A stretch of 64,000 nucleotides of DNA, from NCBI GenBank assembly GCA_963709085.1, contig CAVPVB010000007.1, forward strand, positions 248,001 to 312,000, written 5' to 3'. The position numbers and the translations under genes are program-made. The notes under the pieces are model-generated. The model did not search any database, was not told where the DNA came from, and was given only the letters and a program-made list of their open reading frames with translations. The stretch is from Rhodovastum sp963709085 (GTDB lineage Bacteria > Pseudomonadota > Alphaproteobacteria > Acetobacterales > Acetobacteraceae). Positions 42,636 to 51,302 of the stretch are shown here, one piece after another (position 1 is the stretch's first letter; each line of letters starts with the position of its first letter).

Positions 42636-44527
42636 CAGAACGACTGGCCCAGGCCGAGATACAGTTCGAACGCATCCTCCTTCGGCTGGCGCGTCAGCGG
42701 CACCGCCACATCGGCGCGGATCGGGCCGATCGAGGTGTAGTAACGCACGCCCGCGCCGGCACCGACACTGGCATTGCCGCTGAACGGCGTGCCGGTGGTG
42801 CCAACCTGGCCGGCATCGACGAAGGCGACCGCGCCCCAGCTTTCGCCGAAGCGCTGGCGGAATTCGACGCTGCCGACATCGATCCCGGTGCCGCCCTCCG
42901 GCTTGCCGTCGGGGAATTGCGGACCGACCGACTGGTAGCGGAAGCCGCGCACCGTCCCGCCGCCGCCGGCGTAGAAGCGCTGGTCGGGCGGGATTTCGAA
43001 CTGGGTCGCGCCGTTCACCGACCCCACCAGCCCGCGCAGGGCGAGAATGCTGCGCCCCTGCGTGCCCGCCACCCAGTTGCCCACATCGAGGTAGGTGCTG
43101 GCGCTGGCCTGGGCGATGGTGAAGAAGCTGTTGGACCCGCCGTCGCTGGCCAGGCTTTCGCTCGGCGTGACGGTCAGCGCCGCCCGCACCCCGTGCTGCG
43201 GATTGAACAGGTCATGGGTGCTGTCGTACTGGGCGCCGATCGGCAGCTGCAGCAGCGAATAGCTGCGCCCCACATCCTCCTGCAGGATATAGGCCTGTTC
43301 GTATTGCAGCCCGACGCTGACCTTGAGCTCGTCGGTGAGCTTGCGCGCCAGCGTGACCCCGGCGATCGCCGCCGTGCGGTCATAGGCCTCCAGATACTCG
43401 CGCACCGCCTGCAGGTTGAATGTCAGCGACTGGGCGCGCTGCCACCAGTCCGGCAAGGTCAGCGCCGCGGTGGCGTTATAGCCGGGCTGCGTCGCCGCGG
43501 TGCCGCCGAGTTCGGTCGCGGCGACGCCGAGCGCCAGCATCTCGGCATTGCCGAACAGGTTGCGGTTGGTCCAGGTCGCGCTGACGCTGCCGCCCAGGTC
43601 GGTCGAATACGCCGCGCCGAAATCCACCACGCGCAGCTTCCGCTCGGCCACATCCACCTGCATCGGCAGTTGCCCGGCCGGGTCGAGCGCCTCGGCCGGG
43701 CGGATGCGCACCGAGGCGACCGCCGGCACGGCGGCGAGGTCCTGCCGCGCCTTTTCGATCGCCACCGGGTTGAATTGCTGCCCCTGCGCCAGCAGCAGGC
43801 GCCGGCGGATATAGCTTTCGTTCAACCGCGTCTCGCCGGTGATGCTGATCGGGCCGAGATCGACGCGTGGCCCGGCGGTGACCGGGAAGGAGATGTCCAG
43901 CCCGTCCTCGGCCGGCACCAGGGTTGCCGCCGGTTCGCCTACCTTCGCCAGCGCATAGCCGTCATTCAGCAGGGCGGTGCGCATGCGCTCGCCGGCGGCC
44001 AGCACGGCGGCGGCGCGGGCCGGGTCCCCCGGTGCGAGCTGGAGGGCGGCGCGCGCCACTTCCGGCACATCTTGCGGCAGCGTCACGTGGCGCAGATGGA
44101 ACAGCGGTCCCAGCGTCAGCGTCACTGCCACTTTCACCTGGGTGCCTTCCGGGGCGGCGTCCAGCGTGTCGGCCAGGGCGGGGTCGTCGAGCTTCTGGTC
44201 GCCCACCGTAATGGCGACGCTGCCGTTGTAGTAGCCGAAACTGTTCAGCACCGTATGCAGCCGGTCCAGGTCGCCGCGGGCGCGGCCGAGCAGGCCGAAC
44301 GGCCCCACCGGCGCGCCCTCGCGCAGCCCGACAAGCGACGATGAATCATGCGCCGCCTGGTCCAGCGCGGCATCGCCGGTGGGCGCGATGGCGACCTCAT
44401 AGGCCAGCGGATCGGCGGCCCGCCCGTGCCCGCTCCACAGCGCGGCCACCACGGCCAGCAGGCGCGCCAGCCGGCGCAGCCTGCAACCGGTGTGAGGCCA
44501 AAGACCGGTGTGAGGATCATGTTCCAT
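42635..44527 (-). CDS. tamA: Outer-membrane translocation protein TamA
   Basis: About 630 residues. A signal peptide (RRLARLLAVVAALWSGHG) precedes three POTRA-like repeats (residues about 70-300; VLNSFGYYNGSVAITVGDQ, HLRHVTLPQDVPEVARAALQ, INLNESYIRR-like ETRLNESYIRRRLLLAQGQQF). A 16-strand barrel of the BamA family follows, with FYAGGGGTVRGFRYQSVGP (the conserved GGxGSVRGY-type turn) and a C-terminal LYLGLGQSF strand ending in Phe, the barrel-assembly signal. It partners TamB downstream. The start is uncertain; 44527 gives the best signal peptide. Confidence 0.9.
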   Translation of the reverse strand: MEHDPHTGLWPHTGCRLRRLARLLAVVAALWSGHGRAADPLAYEVAIAPTGDAALDQAAHDSSSLVGLREGAPVGPFGLLGRARGDLDRLHTVLNSFGYYNGSVAITVGDQKLDDPALADTLDAAPEGTQVKVAVTLTLGPLFHLRHVTLPQDVPEVARAALQLAPGDPARAAAVLAAGERMRTALLNDGYALAKVGEPAATLVPAEDGLDISFPVTAGPRVDLGPISITGETRLNESYIRRRLLLAQGQQFNPVAIEKARQDLAAVPAVASVRIRPAEALDPAGQLPMQVDVAERKLRVVDFGAAYSTDLGGSVSATWTNRNLFGNAEMLALGVAATELGGTAATQPGYNATAALTLPDWWQRAQSLTFNLQAVREYLEAYDRTAAIAGVTLARKLTDELKVSVGLQYEQAYILQEDVGRSYSLLQLPIGAQYDSTHDLFNPQHGVRAALTVTPSESLASDGGSNSFFTIAQASASTYLDVGNWVAGTQGRSILALRGLVGSVNGATQFEIPPDQRFYAGGGGTVRGFRYQSVGPQFPDGKPEGGTGIDVGSVEFRQRFGESWGAVAFVDAGQVGTTGTPFSGNASVGAGAGVRYYTSIGPIRADVAVPLTRQPKEDAFELYLGLGQSF

Positions 44528-44670
44528 CCGCCTGCAAACCTGCCACAAATGCCCGGCTTGGCAAGCGACCCGTCGCGAAAGTGATCCGATCCGGGGGCGC
44601 ACCGGGGAATTCACCGTCCCGGCACGCGCCCGTCATTGTGTCCCGCCGCGGCGCGCGCTATGGCGGCGTC

Positions 44671-45643
44671 ATGCCTGGAACTCCTCGTCGGCTGAAGGTC
44701 AAGCGCCTGCCGCTTTCCCAACGCCCGGACCAGCGTGTCGACCAGCCGGACTGGATCGGCATGCTGCCACCTGGACGCAACATCCTGCGCAGCCTGCGGG
44801 TGCTGCGGCGGCTGTTGCTGGTATTGCTGATCACCGCCATCTCGGTGCCGGTGCAGGCGCTGCTGGTGTTGCTGCCCGGCAGCGCCAAGGCGCGCTTTCC
44901 GCGCCTGGACCTGGTACTGCATCTACCGCTCGATCGGCCTGAAGGTGCAGGTGATCGGCGCCCCGGCGCATCGCACCGCCGACGGGCGGCCGATCGTCTA
45001 CGTATCGAACCATTCCTCCTGGCTCGACATCCTGGTGCTCGGCAGCCGGCTGCCGGCCTGCTTCATCGCCAAGGAGGAGGTGACGCGCTGGCCGCTCATC
45101 GCCACCATCGCCCGGCTGGGCCGCAGCGTCATCGTGCAGCGCCGCCGCGCCTCCACCGGCCGCGAGCGCGACGACATGCGCACCCGCCTCGGCCGCGGCG
45201 ACAGCCTGATCCTGTTCCCCGAAGGCACCACCTCCGACGGCTCGCGGGTGCTGCCGTTCCGCTCCGCCTTCCTGTCGATCGCCGAACTGCCGGTGACCGC
45301 GGAGGGCCTGCCGCCGCTCGTGCAGCCCGTCTCGATCGTCTATGACCGGCTGGCCGGGCTGCCCACCGGGCGGGCGAACCGGCCGCTATTCGCCTGGTAC
45401 GGCGGCATGGACCTGTTCACGCATTTTTGGCGGCTGGCCCAGCATTGCGGCCTGCGGGTGACCGTGGTGATGCATGCCGCCCTCGATCCGCGCGACTTCT
45501 CCAGCCGTAAGGCGCTGACCGCCGCCACCTGGGAAGCCGTGGCGGGCGGTGCCGCGACGCTACGGCAGAACCGCAAGGCGTTGCCGTTGACGCCTCCGGG
45601 GGCGGAAAAGGCGGCTGCCAGCGCCCGGGCGGCGTATGCGTGA
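44671..45643 (+). pseudogene. plsC: 1-acylglycerol-3-phosphate acyltransferase (PlsC), frameshifted
   Basis: The N-terminal part (PDWIGMLPPGRNILRSLRVL and LLLVLLITAISVPVQALLVL) is in one frame. After one extra base near 44909-44914 the rest is in the next frame: WYCIYRSIGLKVQVIGAPAH, SNHSSWLDILVLG (H-x4-D catalytic motif), LGRSVIVQRRRAS and LFPEGTTSDGSRVLPFRSAF (acceptor-binding motif). Both halves are fully conserved. The product would acylate lysophosphatidate in the membrane. Its position before miaB-phoH-ybeY is a conserved alphaproteobacterial order. Sequence error or recent mutation. Confidence 0.8.
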
Positions 45644-45710
45644 AGTGACGCCGGCAGCCCTTTGCAACCCATTCCGTTAAGAAATTCTGGGGCTGGTCAT
45701 CGGACTTGAC

Positions 45711-45857
45711 ATGACCACCGGTGTGTCTGCGAGTATCGCGGCACTGACAGCAGGGATACTCACAGGTGGCACACTGGCGCCCGTGCGCTTGACCCGCCGG
45801 TTCATGCTCCCCCTTTCCGACCCCACCGACCGGGCGGAATGGAGGCAACGGTATTGA
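45711..45857 (+). CDS. Possible small ORF coupled to miaB
   Basis: A 48-codon frame (MTTGVSASIAALTAGILTGG, then a basic segment and DPTDRAEWRQRY). Its stop overlaps TTG 45854 as TTGA, an alternative miaB start preceded by GGAGG. Small hydrophobic segment, no recognised family. Support is positional. Confidence 0.25.
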   Translation: MTTGVSASIAALTAGILTGGTLAPVRLTRRFMLPLSDPTDRAEWRQRY

Positions 45858-47230
45858 CCGACGCACCGACCATCATGCCCCCCAGGCGCCTGCACGTCAT
45901 CACCTGGGGCTGCCAGATGAACGTCTACGACAGCGGCCGTATGGCCGACGTACTGGCCCCGCTCGGCTACGTGCCGGCGGCGGATGCTGTCGATGCCGAT
46001 ATGGTTATCCTCAATACCTGCCATATCCGCGACCGGGCCGCCGAAAAAATCTTCTCCGAACTCGGCCGGCTGCGCCTGCTCAAGCAGGCGCGCGCCGAGG
46101 CGGGCGGGCGCATGATCCTGGCGGTGGCGGGCTGCGTCGCCCAGGCCGAGGGGGCGGAAATCCTGACCCGCGCCCCGTTCGTCGACATCGTGCTGGGGCC
46201 GCAGACCTATCACCGCCTGCCGGAAATGGTGGCGCGCGCCAGCCGGGCCGCCGGGGCGGTGATCGACACCGAATTTCCCGCCGACGACAAATTCGACCAC
46301 CTGCCCGAAGCCGCGGCGCCGCAGGGGCTCACCGCCTTCCTGACCATCCAGGAAGGCTGCGACAAATTCTGCAGCTTCTGCGTGGTCCCGTACACCCGCG
46401 GCGCCGAGCAGAGCCGCCCGGAAGCGGCGGTGCTGGCCGAGGCGCGCCGGCTGGTGGCGCAGGGGGCGCGCGAAATCACCCTGCTCGGCCAGAACGTGAA
46501 CGGCTGGCACGGCGCGGGCGCCGACGGCGCCCCGTCCACGCTGGGCCGGCTGGTGCGCCGGCTGGCCGAAATCCCCGAGCTTTGGCGCATCCGCTACACC
46601 ACCTCCCACCCGCGCGACATGGATGACGACCTGATCGCCGCCCATGCCGAGGTGCCCCGCCTCATGCCGTTCCTGCACCTGCCGGTGCAATCCGGGTCCG
46701 ACCTGGTGCTGGCGGCGATGAACCGGCGCCATAGCGTGGCCGATTTCCGGCGCAGCATCGGGCGGCTGCGCGCGGCGCGGCCCGATCTGGCGTTGTCGAC
46801 CGATTTCATCGTCGGCCATCCCGGCGAGACCAGGGCGGATTTCGCCGCGACGCTGGCGCTGGTGCAGGAAGTGGGTTTCGCCCAGGCGTTCAGCTTCAAG
46901 TATTCCGCCCGCCCCGGCACCCCGGCCGCCGCTGCGCCCGGACAGGTGGAGGAGGCGGAAAAGGATGCCAGGCTGCAGGAATTGCAGGCGCTGCTGCGCG
47001 AACAGCAGGCGGCGTTCAACCGCTCCTGCGTCGGGCTGACCGTGCCCGTGCTGTTCACCGGTCCCGGCCGGCATCCCGGCCAGGTGGCGGGCCGCTCGCC
47101 CTGGCTGCATCCCGTGCATATATCCGGTCCGGCCAGCCTGATCGGCACCGAGACCCGGGTGAAGATCGAGGCCGCCTACCCCAACTCCCTTTCCGCCAGC
47201 CTGCCAGAACAGGAGCGAGCCTGCGCTTGA
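45839..47230 (+). CDS. miaB: tRNA-2-methylthio-N6-dimethylallyladenosine synthase MiaB
   Basis: A 463-residue radical-SAM methylthiotransferase that modifies A37 of tRNAs reading UNN codons. The N-terminal UPF0004 domain binds the auxiliary cluster through Cys in TWGCQMNVYDSG, LNTCHIRD and AVAGCVAQ. The radical-SAM motif is EGCDKFCSFCVVPYTRG (CxxxCxxC), and a TRAM domain ends the protein (VPVLFTGPGRHPGQVAGRSP). Complete. The ATG at 45839 is given, but TTG at 45854 with GGAGG upstream is also plausible. It overlaps phoH downstream. Confidence 0.95.
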   Translation: MEATVLTDAPTIMPPRRLHVITWGCQMNVYDSGRMADVLAPLGYVPAADAVDADMVILNTCHIRDRAAEKIFSELGRLRLLKQARAEAGGRMILAVAGCVAQAEGAEILTRAPFVDIVLGPQTYHRLPEMVARASRAAGAVIDTEFPADDKFDHLPEAAAPQGLTAFLTIQEGCDKFCSFCVVPYTRGAEQSRPEAAVLAEARRLVAQGAREITLLGQNVNGWHGAGADGAPSTLGRLVRRLAEIPELWRIRYTTSHPRDMDDDLIAAHAEVPRLMPFLHLPVQSGSDLVLAAMNRRHSVADFRRSIGRLRAARPDLALSTDFIVGHPGETRADFAATLALVQEVGFAQAFSFKYSARPGTPAAAAPGQVEEAEKDARLQELQALLREQQAAFNRSCVGLTVPVLFTGPGRHPGQVAGRSPWLHPVHISGPASLIGTETRVKIEAAYPNSLSASLPEQERACA

Positions 47231-48282
47231 GCCAGATCGTCACGTCCCCGACGTCCGACCGCACCCAGGCCAATCCCACCCCATCGGGCAAAGCCGTAAC
47301 CCTCACCTTCGCCGACAATGCGCTGCTGCCGCAGTTGCTCGGCGACCATGACCGCCATCTGGTCCGCCTGGAGCAGGGGTTGGGCGTGCGGCTGTCCTGC
47401 CGGGGCAACCGTGTCGCGATCGGCGGTGATGCCGGCCGGGTCGATGCCGCCGAGACGGCGCTGACCGCGCTGTACCGGCGGCTGGAACGCGGCGAGCCGG
47501 TCGGCGCCAGCGACGTCGACACGGCCATCCGCATGAGCGAGATCGACGACCCGCGGCTGCCGCTGTCCGACCTGCCGGCCATCCGCACCCGCCGCGGCGC
47601 CGTCGGGCCGCGCAGCCCGGGCCAGGCCGGCTACATGGACGCGCTGGCGCGCTCGGAAATGGTGTTCGGCATCGGCCCGGCCGGCACCGGCAAAACCTAT
47701 CTGGCGGTGGCGCAGGCCGTCGCCATGCTGCAGGCCGGCAAGGTGGACCGCATCGTGCTGTCCCGCCCGGCGGTGGAGGCCGGCGAGCGGCTGGGCTTCC
47801 TGCCTGGCGACCTGAAGGAGAAAGTCGACCCCTATCTGCGCCCGCTGTACGACGCCCTGCACGACATGATGCCGGGCGAGCAGGTGATCCGGCGCATGGG
47901 AACCGGCGAGATCGAGGTGGCGCCGCTGGCCTTCATGCGCGGCCGCACCCTGGCGCACGCATTCGTGATCCTGGACGAGGCGCAGAACACCACCGCGGTG
48001 CAGATGAAAATGTTCCTCACCCGCATGGGCGAGGGCACCCGCATGGTCATCACCGGCGACCTCAGTCAGGTTGATCTTCCCACCGGCACCCGCTCCGGCC
48101 TGCGCGATGCGCTGGACACGCTGGAAGGCGTGGCCGGCATCACTGTATGCCGGTTTGACAAGCGCGACGTGGTGCGCCACCCGCTGGTGGCGCGCATCGT
48201 TGACGCCTATGAACAGCGCGAGGCGGCCCAGAAGGATGTTCGCCGGAGCCGCGCCGTCGCGGCGGAGGTGGCGGTCAAGTAA
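47227..48282 (+). CDS. phoH: PhoH-family ATPase
   Basis: A 351-residue protein. A KH-like N-terminal domain (LEQGLGVRLSCRGNRVAIGG) precedes an ATPase core with GPAGTGKTYLAVAQAVAML (Walker A) and AFVILDEAQNTTAVQMKMFL (Walker B). TRMVITGDLSQVDLP is a further family motif, and VLSRPAVEAGERLGFLPGDL is the family hallmark. PhoH is linked to RNA handling and works with YbeY, encoded next. The start is a TTG overlapping the miaB stop (TTGA), with GGAG about 11 bases upstream. Confidence 0.93.
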   Translation: MSQIVTSPTSDRTQANPTPSGKAVTLTFADNALLPQLLGDHDRHLVRLEQGLGVRLSCRGNRVAIGGDAGRVDAAETALTALYRRLERGEPVGASDVDTAIRMSEIDDPRLPLSDLPAIRTRRGAVGPRSPGQAGYMDALARSEMVFGIGPAGTGKTYLAVAQAVAMLQAGKVDRIVLSRPAVEAGERLGFLPGDLKEKVDPYLRPLYDALHDMMPGEQVIRRMGTGEIEVAPLAFMRGRTLAHAFVILDEAQNTTAVQMKMFLTRMGEGTRMVITGDLSQVDLPTGTRSGLRDALDTLEGVAGITVCRFDKRDVVRHPLVARIVDAYEQREAAQKDVRRSRAVAAEVAVK

Positions 48283-48284
48283 GT

Positions 48285-48743
48285 ATGGACCCTTCCAGTA
48301 TACGGTGCCCCGCCGCGGCGGGGCTCCAGATCATCGTGGACGAGCCGGCCTGGCGCCGCGCCGTCCGCAATCCCGAGGCGATGGCGGCGCGCGCCGTCCG
48401 GGCCACCGGGATCGGTTTCACGGTTCTGCTGGCCTCGGACGCCGCCGTGAAGCGGCTGAATGCCCGCCACCGTGGCCGCAACAAGCCGACCAACGTGCTG
48501 ACCTTCGAACCCGCCGCACCCGGCCTGCCGGGCGAGATCGTGCTGGCGCTCGGCACGGTGCGGCGGGAAGCGGCGCAGGCCGGGCGGCGCCCGGCGCATC
48601 ATCTGGCCCATCTGGTGGTGCATGGCGGATTGCACCTGCGGGGCCACGACCATCACGGCGCCGGCGAAGCGCGCCGGATGGAAATGGCGGAGACGCGCAT
48701 CCTGCGCCGGATCGGCGTCGGCAATCCGTGGAAACGGACATGA
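48285..48743 (+). CDS. ybeY: Endoribonuclease YbeY
   Basis: A 152-residue metalloenzyme for 16S rRNA 3-prime processing and ribosome quality control. RHRGRNKPTNVLTFE is the family RNA-binding region (R-x-K-x-T-N-V-L-T-F). HLVVHGGLHLRGHDHHG is the zinc motif H-x3-H-x5-H, with a further His. Slightly shorter than average but complete. It begins 2 bp after phoH and overlaps the CBS protein gene by 4 bp. Confidence 0.93.
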   Translation: MDPSSIRCPAAAGLQIIVDEPAWRRAVRNPEAMAARAVRATGIGFTVLLASDAAVKRLNARHRGRNKPTNVLTFEPAAPGLPGEIVLALGTVRREAAQAGRRPAHHLAHLVVHGGLHLRGHDHHGAGEARRMEMAETRILRRIGVGNPWKRT

Positions 48744-49627
48744 GTGCCCTCAGCCGTGCCGGCCTGCTGAACCGCCTGCGCGCCCACCTGACCGGTCGCC
48801 CCTGCGAACATTCGGTGCGCGCCTCGATCGCCGAGCTGGTGCAGGAGGCGGCACAGGCGCCGCAGGTGCCGGGGCAGGTGCCGGAGCTGGACCGCCAGGA
48901 ACGGGCGCTGATCGCCAATGTGCTGCGGCTGCGCGGCACCACTGCCGACGACGTGATGATCCCGCGCGCCGACATCGTCTCCATGCGGGCGGACGTGACG
49001 CTCGACGAGGCGATCGACCAGCTTCGCCGCGAGGGCCATTCGCGCCTGCCCGTCTATCGCGACGAACTCGATAATATCGTCGGCATGGTCCACATCAAGG
49101 ACGTGTTCGCCTATGTCGGCCGGCCCGACGGGTTCAAGCTGGAGAGCATCCTGCGCCGCCCGCTGCTGGTGGCGCCGCAAATCCCGGTGCTCGACCTGCT
49201 GCTGCAGATGCGCCAGGCGCGCATGCATCTGGCCCTGGTGGTGGACGAATACGGCGGCATCGACGGGCTGGTGACCATCGAGGATTTGGTGGAACAGATC
49301 GTCGGCGATATCTCCGACGAGCATGACGAAGTGCTCGGACCGATGGTGACCGAGCGCGGCGACGGTTCGCTTGACCTCGACGCAAGGTTGCCAGTGGAGG
49401 ATTTCGAGGCGCGGCTGGGGCCGGTGCTGAGCGAGGACGAGCGCGACGCCGATATCGATACGGTGGGCGGGCTGGTGTTCACCCTGGCGGGGCGGGTGCC
49501 GGCGCGCGGTGAGGTGATCGGGCATCCTTCGGGGTTCGAGTTCCGCATTCTCGAGGCGGATGCGCGGCGGATACGGCGGGTGCGGGTGCGGCGGACGGAG
49601 CTGCCGCAGCAGGAGGCGGCGGAGTGA
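48740..49627 (+). CDS. CorC/HlyC-type CBS-domain protein
   Basis: A 295-residue cytoplasmic protein. A CBS pair follows a short N-terminal helix region: RGTTADDVMIPRADIVSMRA to IVGMVHIKDVFAY, then LLVAPQIPVLDLLLQM to LALVVDEYGGIDGLVTIEDLVEQIVGDISDEHD. A transporter-associated (CorC_HlyC) domain ends it (VGGLVFTLAGRVPARGEVIG). The family is tied to magnesium/cobalt efflux regulation. ATGA overlap with ybeY, conserved order miaB-phoH-ybeY-corC. The lnt gene that usually follows is not here. Confidence 0.9.
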   Translation: MSALSRAGLLNRLRAHLTGRPCEHSVRASIAELVQEAAQAPQVPGQVPELDRQERALIANVLRLRGTTADDVMIPRADIVSMRADVTLDEAIDQLRREGHSRLPVYRDELDNIVGMVHIKDVFAYVGRPDGFKLESILRRPLLVAPQIPVLDLLLQMRQARMHLALVVDEYGGIDGLVTIEDLVEQIVGDISDEHDEVLGPMVTERGDGSLDLDARLPVEDFEARLGPVLSEDERDADIDTVGGLVFTLAGRVPARGEVIGHPSGFEFRILEADARRIRRVRVRRTELPQQEAAE

Positions 49628-49635
49628 ACCGGCCG

Positions 49636-49712
49636 GGGCGCGGCCCCGGACCCCGCCAGGGGCTTTGCCCCTGGACCCTACCAAGGGCTTTGCCCTTGGA
49701 ACCCGATATGCG
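49636..49712. repeat. Palindromic intergenic repeat, partial copy 4
   Basis: Three short stem-loops in a row (CCGGGGCGCGGCCCCGG, CAGGGGCTTTGCCCCTG, CCAAGGGCTTTGCCCTTGG) using the same blocks as the other copies, but without the long outer arms. It lies directly after the CBS-protein stop. Confidence 0.55.
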
Positions 49713-49790
49713 GGTTTTAGGAAAAACAATCTTGTAGGCGGGACTCCTCGCACCTAGGGTGACCTTTGGTGTTCTGGAGATGCCTTCGCC

Positions 49791-50411
49791 ATGATGGCGG
49801 GCTCGCATGTGGCGCTGGGGGCCGCCGCCTGGCTTATCGCAGCGCCCCGGCTGGGCCTGCCGGCCCTGGAGCCGATCCAGCTTGCCTGGGCGGTCGCCGG
49901 TTCGCTGCTGCCCGACATCGACCACCCGCAATCCTGGGTTGGCAGGCGGGTCCGGCCGCTCTCCACCTTCATCGCCGCCATCCTCGGTCATCGCGGGGCG
50001 ACCCACTCGCTGCTGGCCGTCGGTGGGTGCGCCTGGCTGCTGCTGCACGATGGCTATTCCCGCGCGATCGTGGCGCCGCTCATGGTCGGCTACCTGTCCC
50101 ATCTCGCCGGTGATCTGGTCACCCCCCGCGGTCTGCGGCTCGCCTGGCCGCTCAAGGGAACCTGGGCGCTGCCGCTGTGCCGTTCCGGCTCGCCGTTCGA
50201 GCCGCTGGTCGTGGTGGCGGTGTTGCTCTGGGCCTGGTGTTCGGCAGCCACCCCGCAGACCCGTCAGGCCATCGTATCCGCAACCAACGTCTGCACCTGG
50301 GCGCCCCCCGATCTGTTCGCGACACTCTGTCCGCCGCCGCGCCAGCCGCGCGCCAAACCGCGCAAACGGCCATCCGTCATCGCCTCCACCCGTTCCGGCC
50401 CGCCCGGATGA
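49791..50411 (+). CDS. YdjM-like membrane-bound metal-dependent hydrolase
   Basis: A 206-residue membrane protein. The family motifs are in order: AGSLLPDIDHPQSWVGRRV (metal Asp-x-Asp-His), ILGHRGATHSLLAV (His-Arg-Gly-x-Thr-His-Ser) and VGYLSHLAGDLVTPRGLRLAWPL (Ser-His, Asp). Three or four hydrophobic helices connect them. The C-terminal 50 residues are Pro/Arg-rich and probably disordered. Relatives include the SOS-linked YdjM of Escherichia coli; the reaction is unknown. Confidence 0.8.
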   Translation: MMAGSHVALGAAAWLIAAPRLGLPALEPIQLAWAVAGSLLPDIDHPQSWVGRRVRPLSTFIAAILGHRGATHSLLAVGGCAWLLLHDGYSRAIVAPLMVGYLSHLAGDLVTPRGLRLAWPLKGTWALPLCRSGSPFEPLVVVAVLLWAWCSAATPQTRQAIVSATNVCTWAPPDLFATLCPPPRQPRAKPRKRPSVIASTRSGPPG

Positions 50412-50603
50412 GGTGATGCGGACACGATCTTCGCAAGCGATCGCGATCACCCGGCCTTGATCTTTGGCGAGGCATGCTCATCCTCCCCGAAGCGGAACAC
50501 GCCCCTGTATCAGAGCACAGCCAGTCCTTGGCGGTCTCGGATCGTCGGCGCGTAGGGTGATTCGGGAGTTGTTTTTGTTTCACGCTAAACTGACGGGGGC
50601 AAA

Positions 50604-51218
50604 ATGATCCAGATTTTATACATCAGTTCTGCAACCAATCCGATGTCCACGGAACAACTTCTCATTCTTTTGAATCAATGTATAGCCAACAATAAAAACA
50701 ATGGCGTAACCGGCATGCTGCTCTACGGCAACGCGACTTTTATGCAAGCGCTGGAGGGCGAGGAAAATGTTATCGATGAGATTTATGTCAAAATTCAGAA
50801 TGATTTACGCCATACAAACATCAAATTACTGCACCGCAAGACAATCCAGCGCCGCCAGTACTCCGACTGGACCATGGGATTCAAACGCGTCTCGGATAAG
50901 GAATTTCAGAAGATGGAAGGTTTGAGGGATTTCAGTGTGAAGGATTTCAACTCCGAATATCTGACGCAGCACCAAGCTGTCGTAGAAGACATCATGGACC
51001 ATTATCGCACGCCCTATTGGGATCCATTGGTGCGCGAACTGGACGAAAAAGAGGAAATTATACGACAATTAAAAAAGACCATTGCACACTCGAAAAGTTG
51101 CGCCGAAATCGCCAGTCTGGTCCTTGAAAGCGTCGCGGATGCGAGCGCGGCCGGCGGCTTGACGGAGGGCCATGTGAATCTTTGCGAGCTTGGCCTGGAT
51201 GCCCTGAAGCAGGTCTAG
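50604..51218 (+). CDS. BLUF-domain blue-light sensor
   Basis: A 204-residue flavin photoreceptor. Numbering from the ATG, Tyr6, Asn30, Gln48 and Trp89/Met91 stand at exactly the spacing of AppA Tyr21, Asn45, Gln63 and Trp104/Met106, so the photochemical hydrogen-bond network is complete. After the domain (residues 1-95) comes a helical extension with a coiled-coil-like LVRELDEKEEIIRQLKK. No enzymatic output domain is present, so it must act on a partner protein. Codon use is much richer in A/T than in neighbours; probable lateral gain. Confidence 0.92.
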   Translation: MIQILYISSATNPMSTEQLLILLNQCIANNKNNGVTGMLLYGNATFMQALEGEENVIDEIYVKIQNDLRHTNIKLLHRKTIQRRQYSDWTMGFKRVSDKEFQKMEGLRDFSVKDFNSEYLTQHQAVVEDIMDHYRTPYWDPLVRELDEKEEIIRQLKKTIAHSKSCAEIASLVLESVADASAAGGLTEGHVNLCELGLDALKQV

Positions 51219-51302
51219 CCCGGCACGGGAGAAAATGATTTTGCCCGGCGGGCGCGCGAACCCCTCCGTTCCGCGCCCTGCTCCGAAATCTTCACCATAG
51301 GC

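Noticed and set aside
38506..42783. A 1425-codon open frame on the plus strand opposite tamB and the end of tamA
   Set aside because: It is antisense to firmly identified genes, and long antisense frames are expected in such GC-rich codon use. The product is Arg/Gln/Gly-rich without domains.
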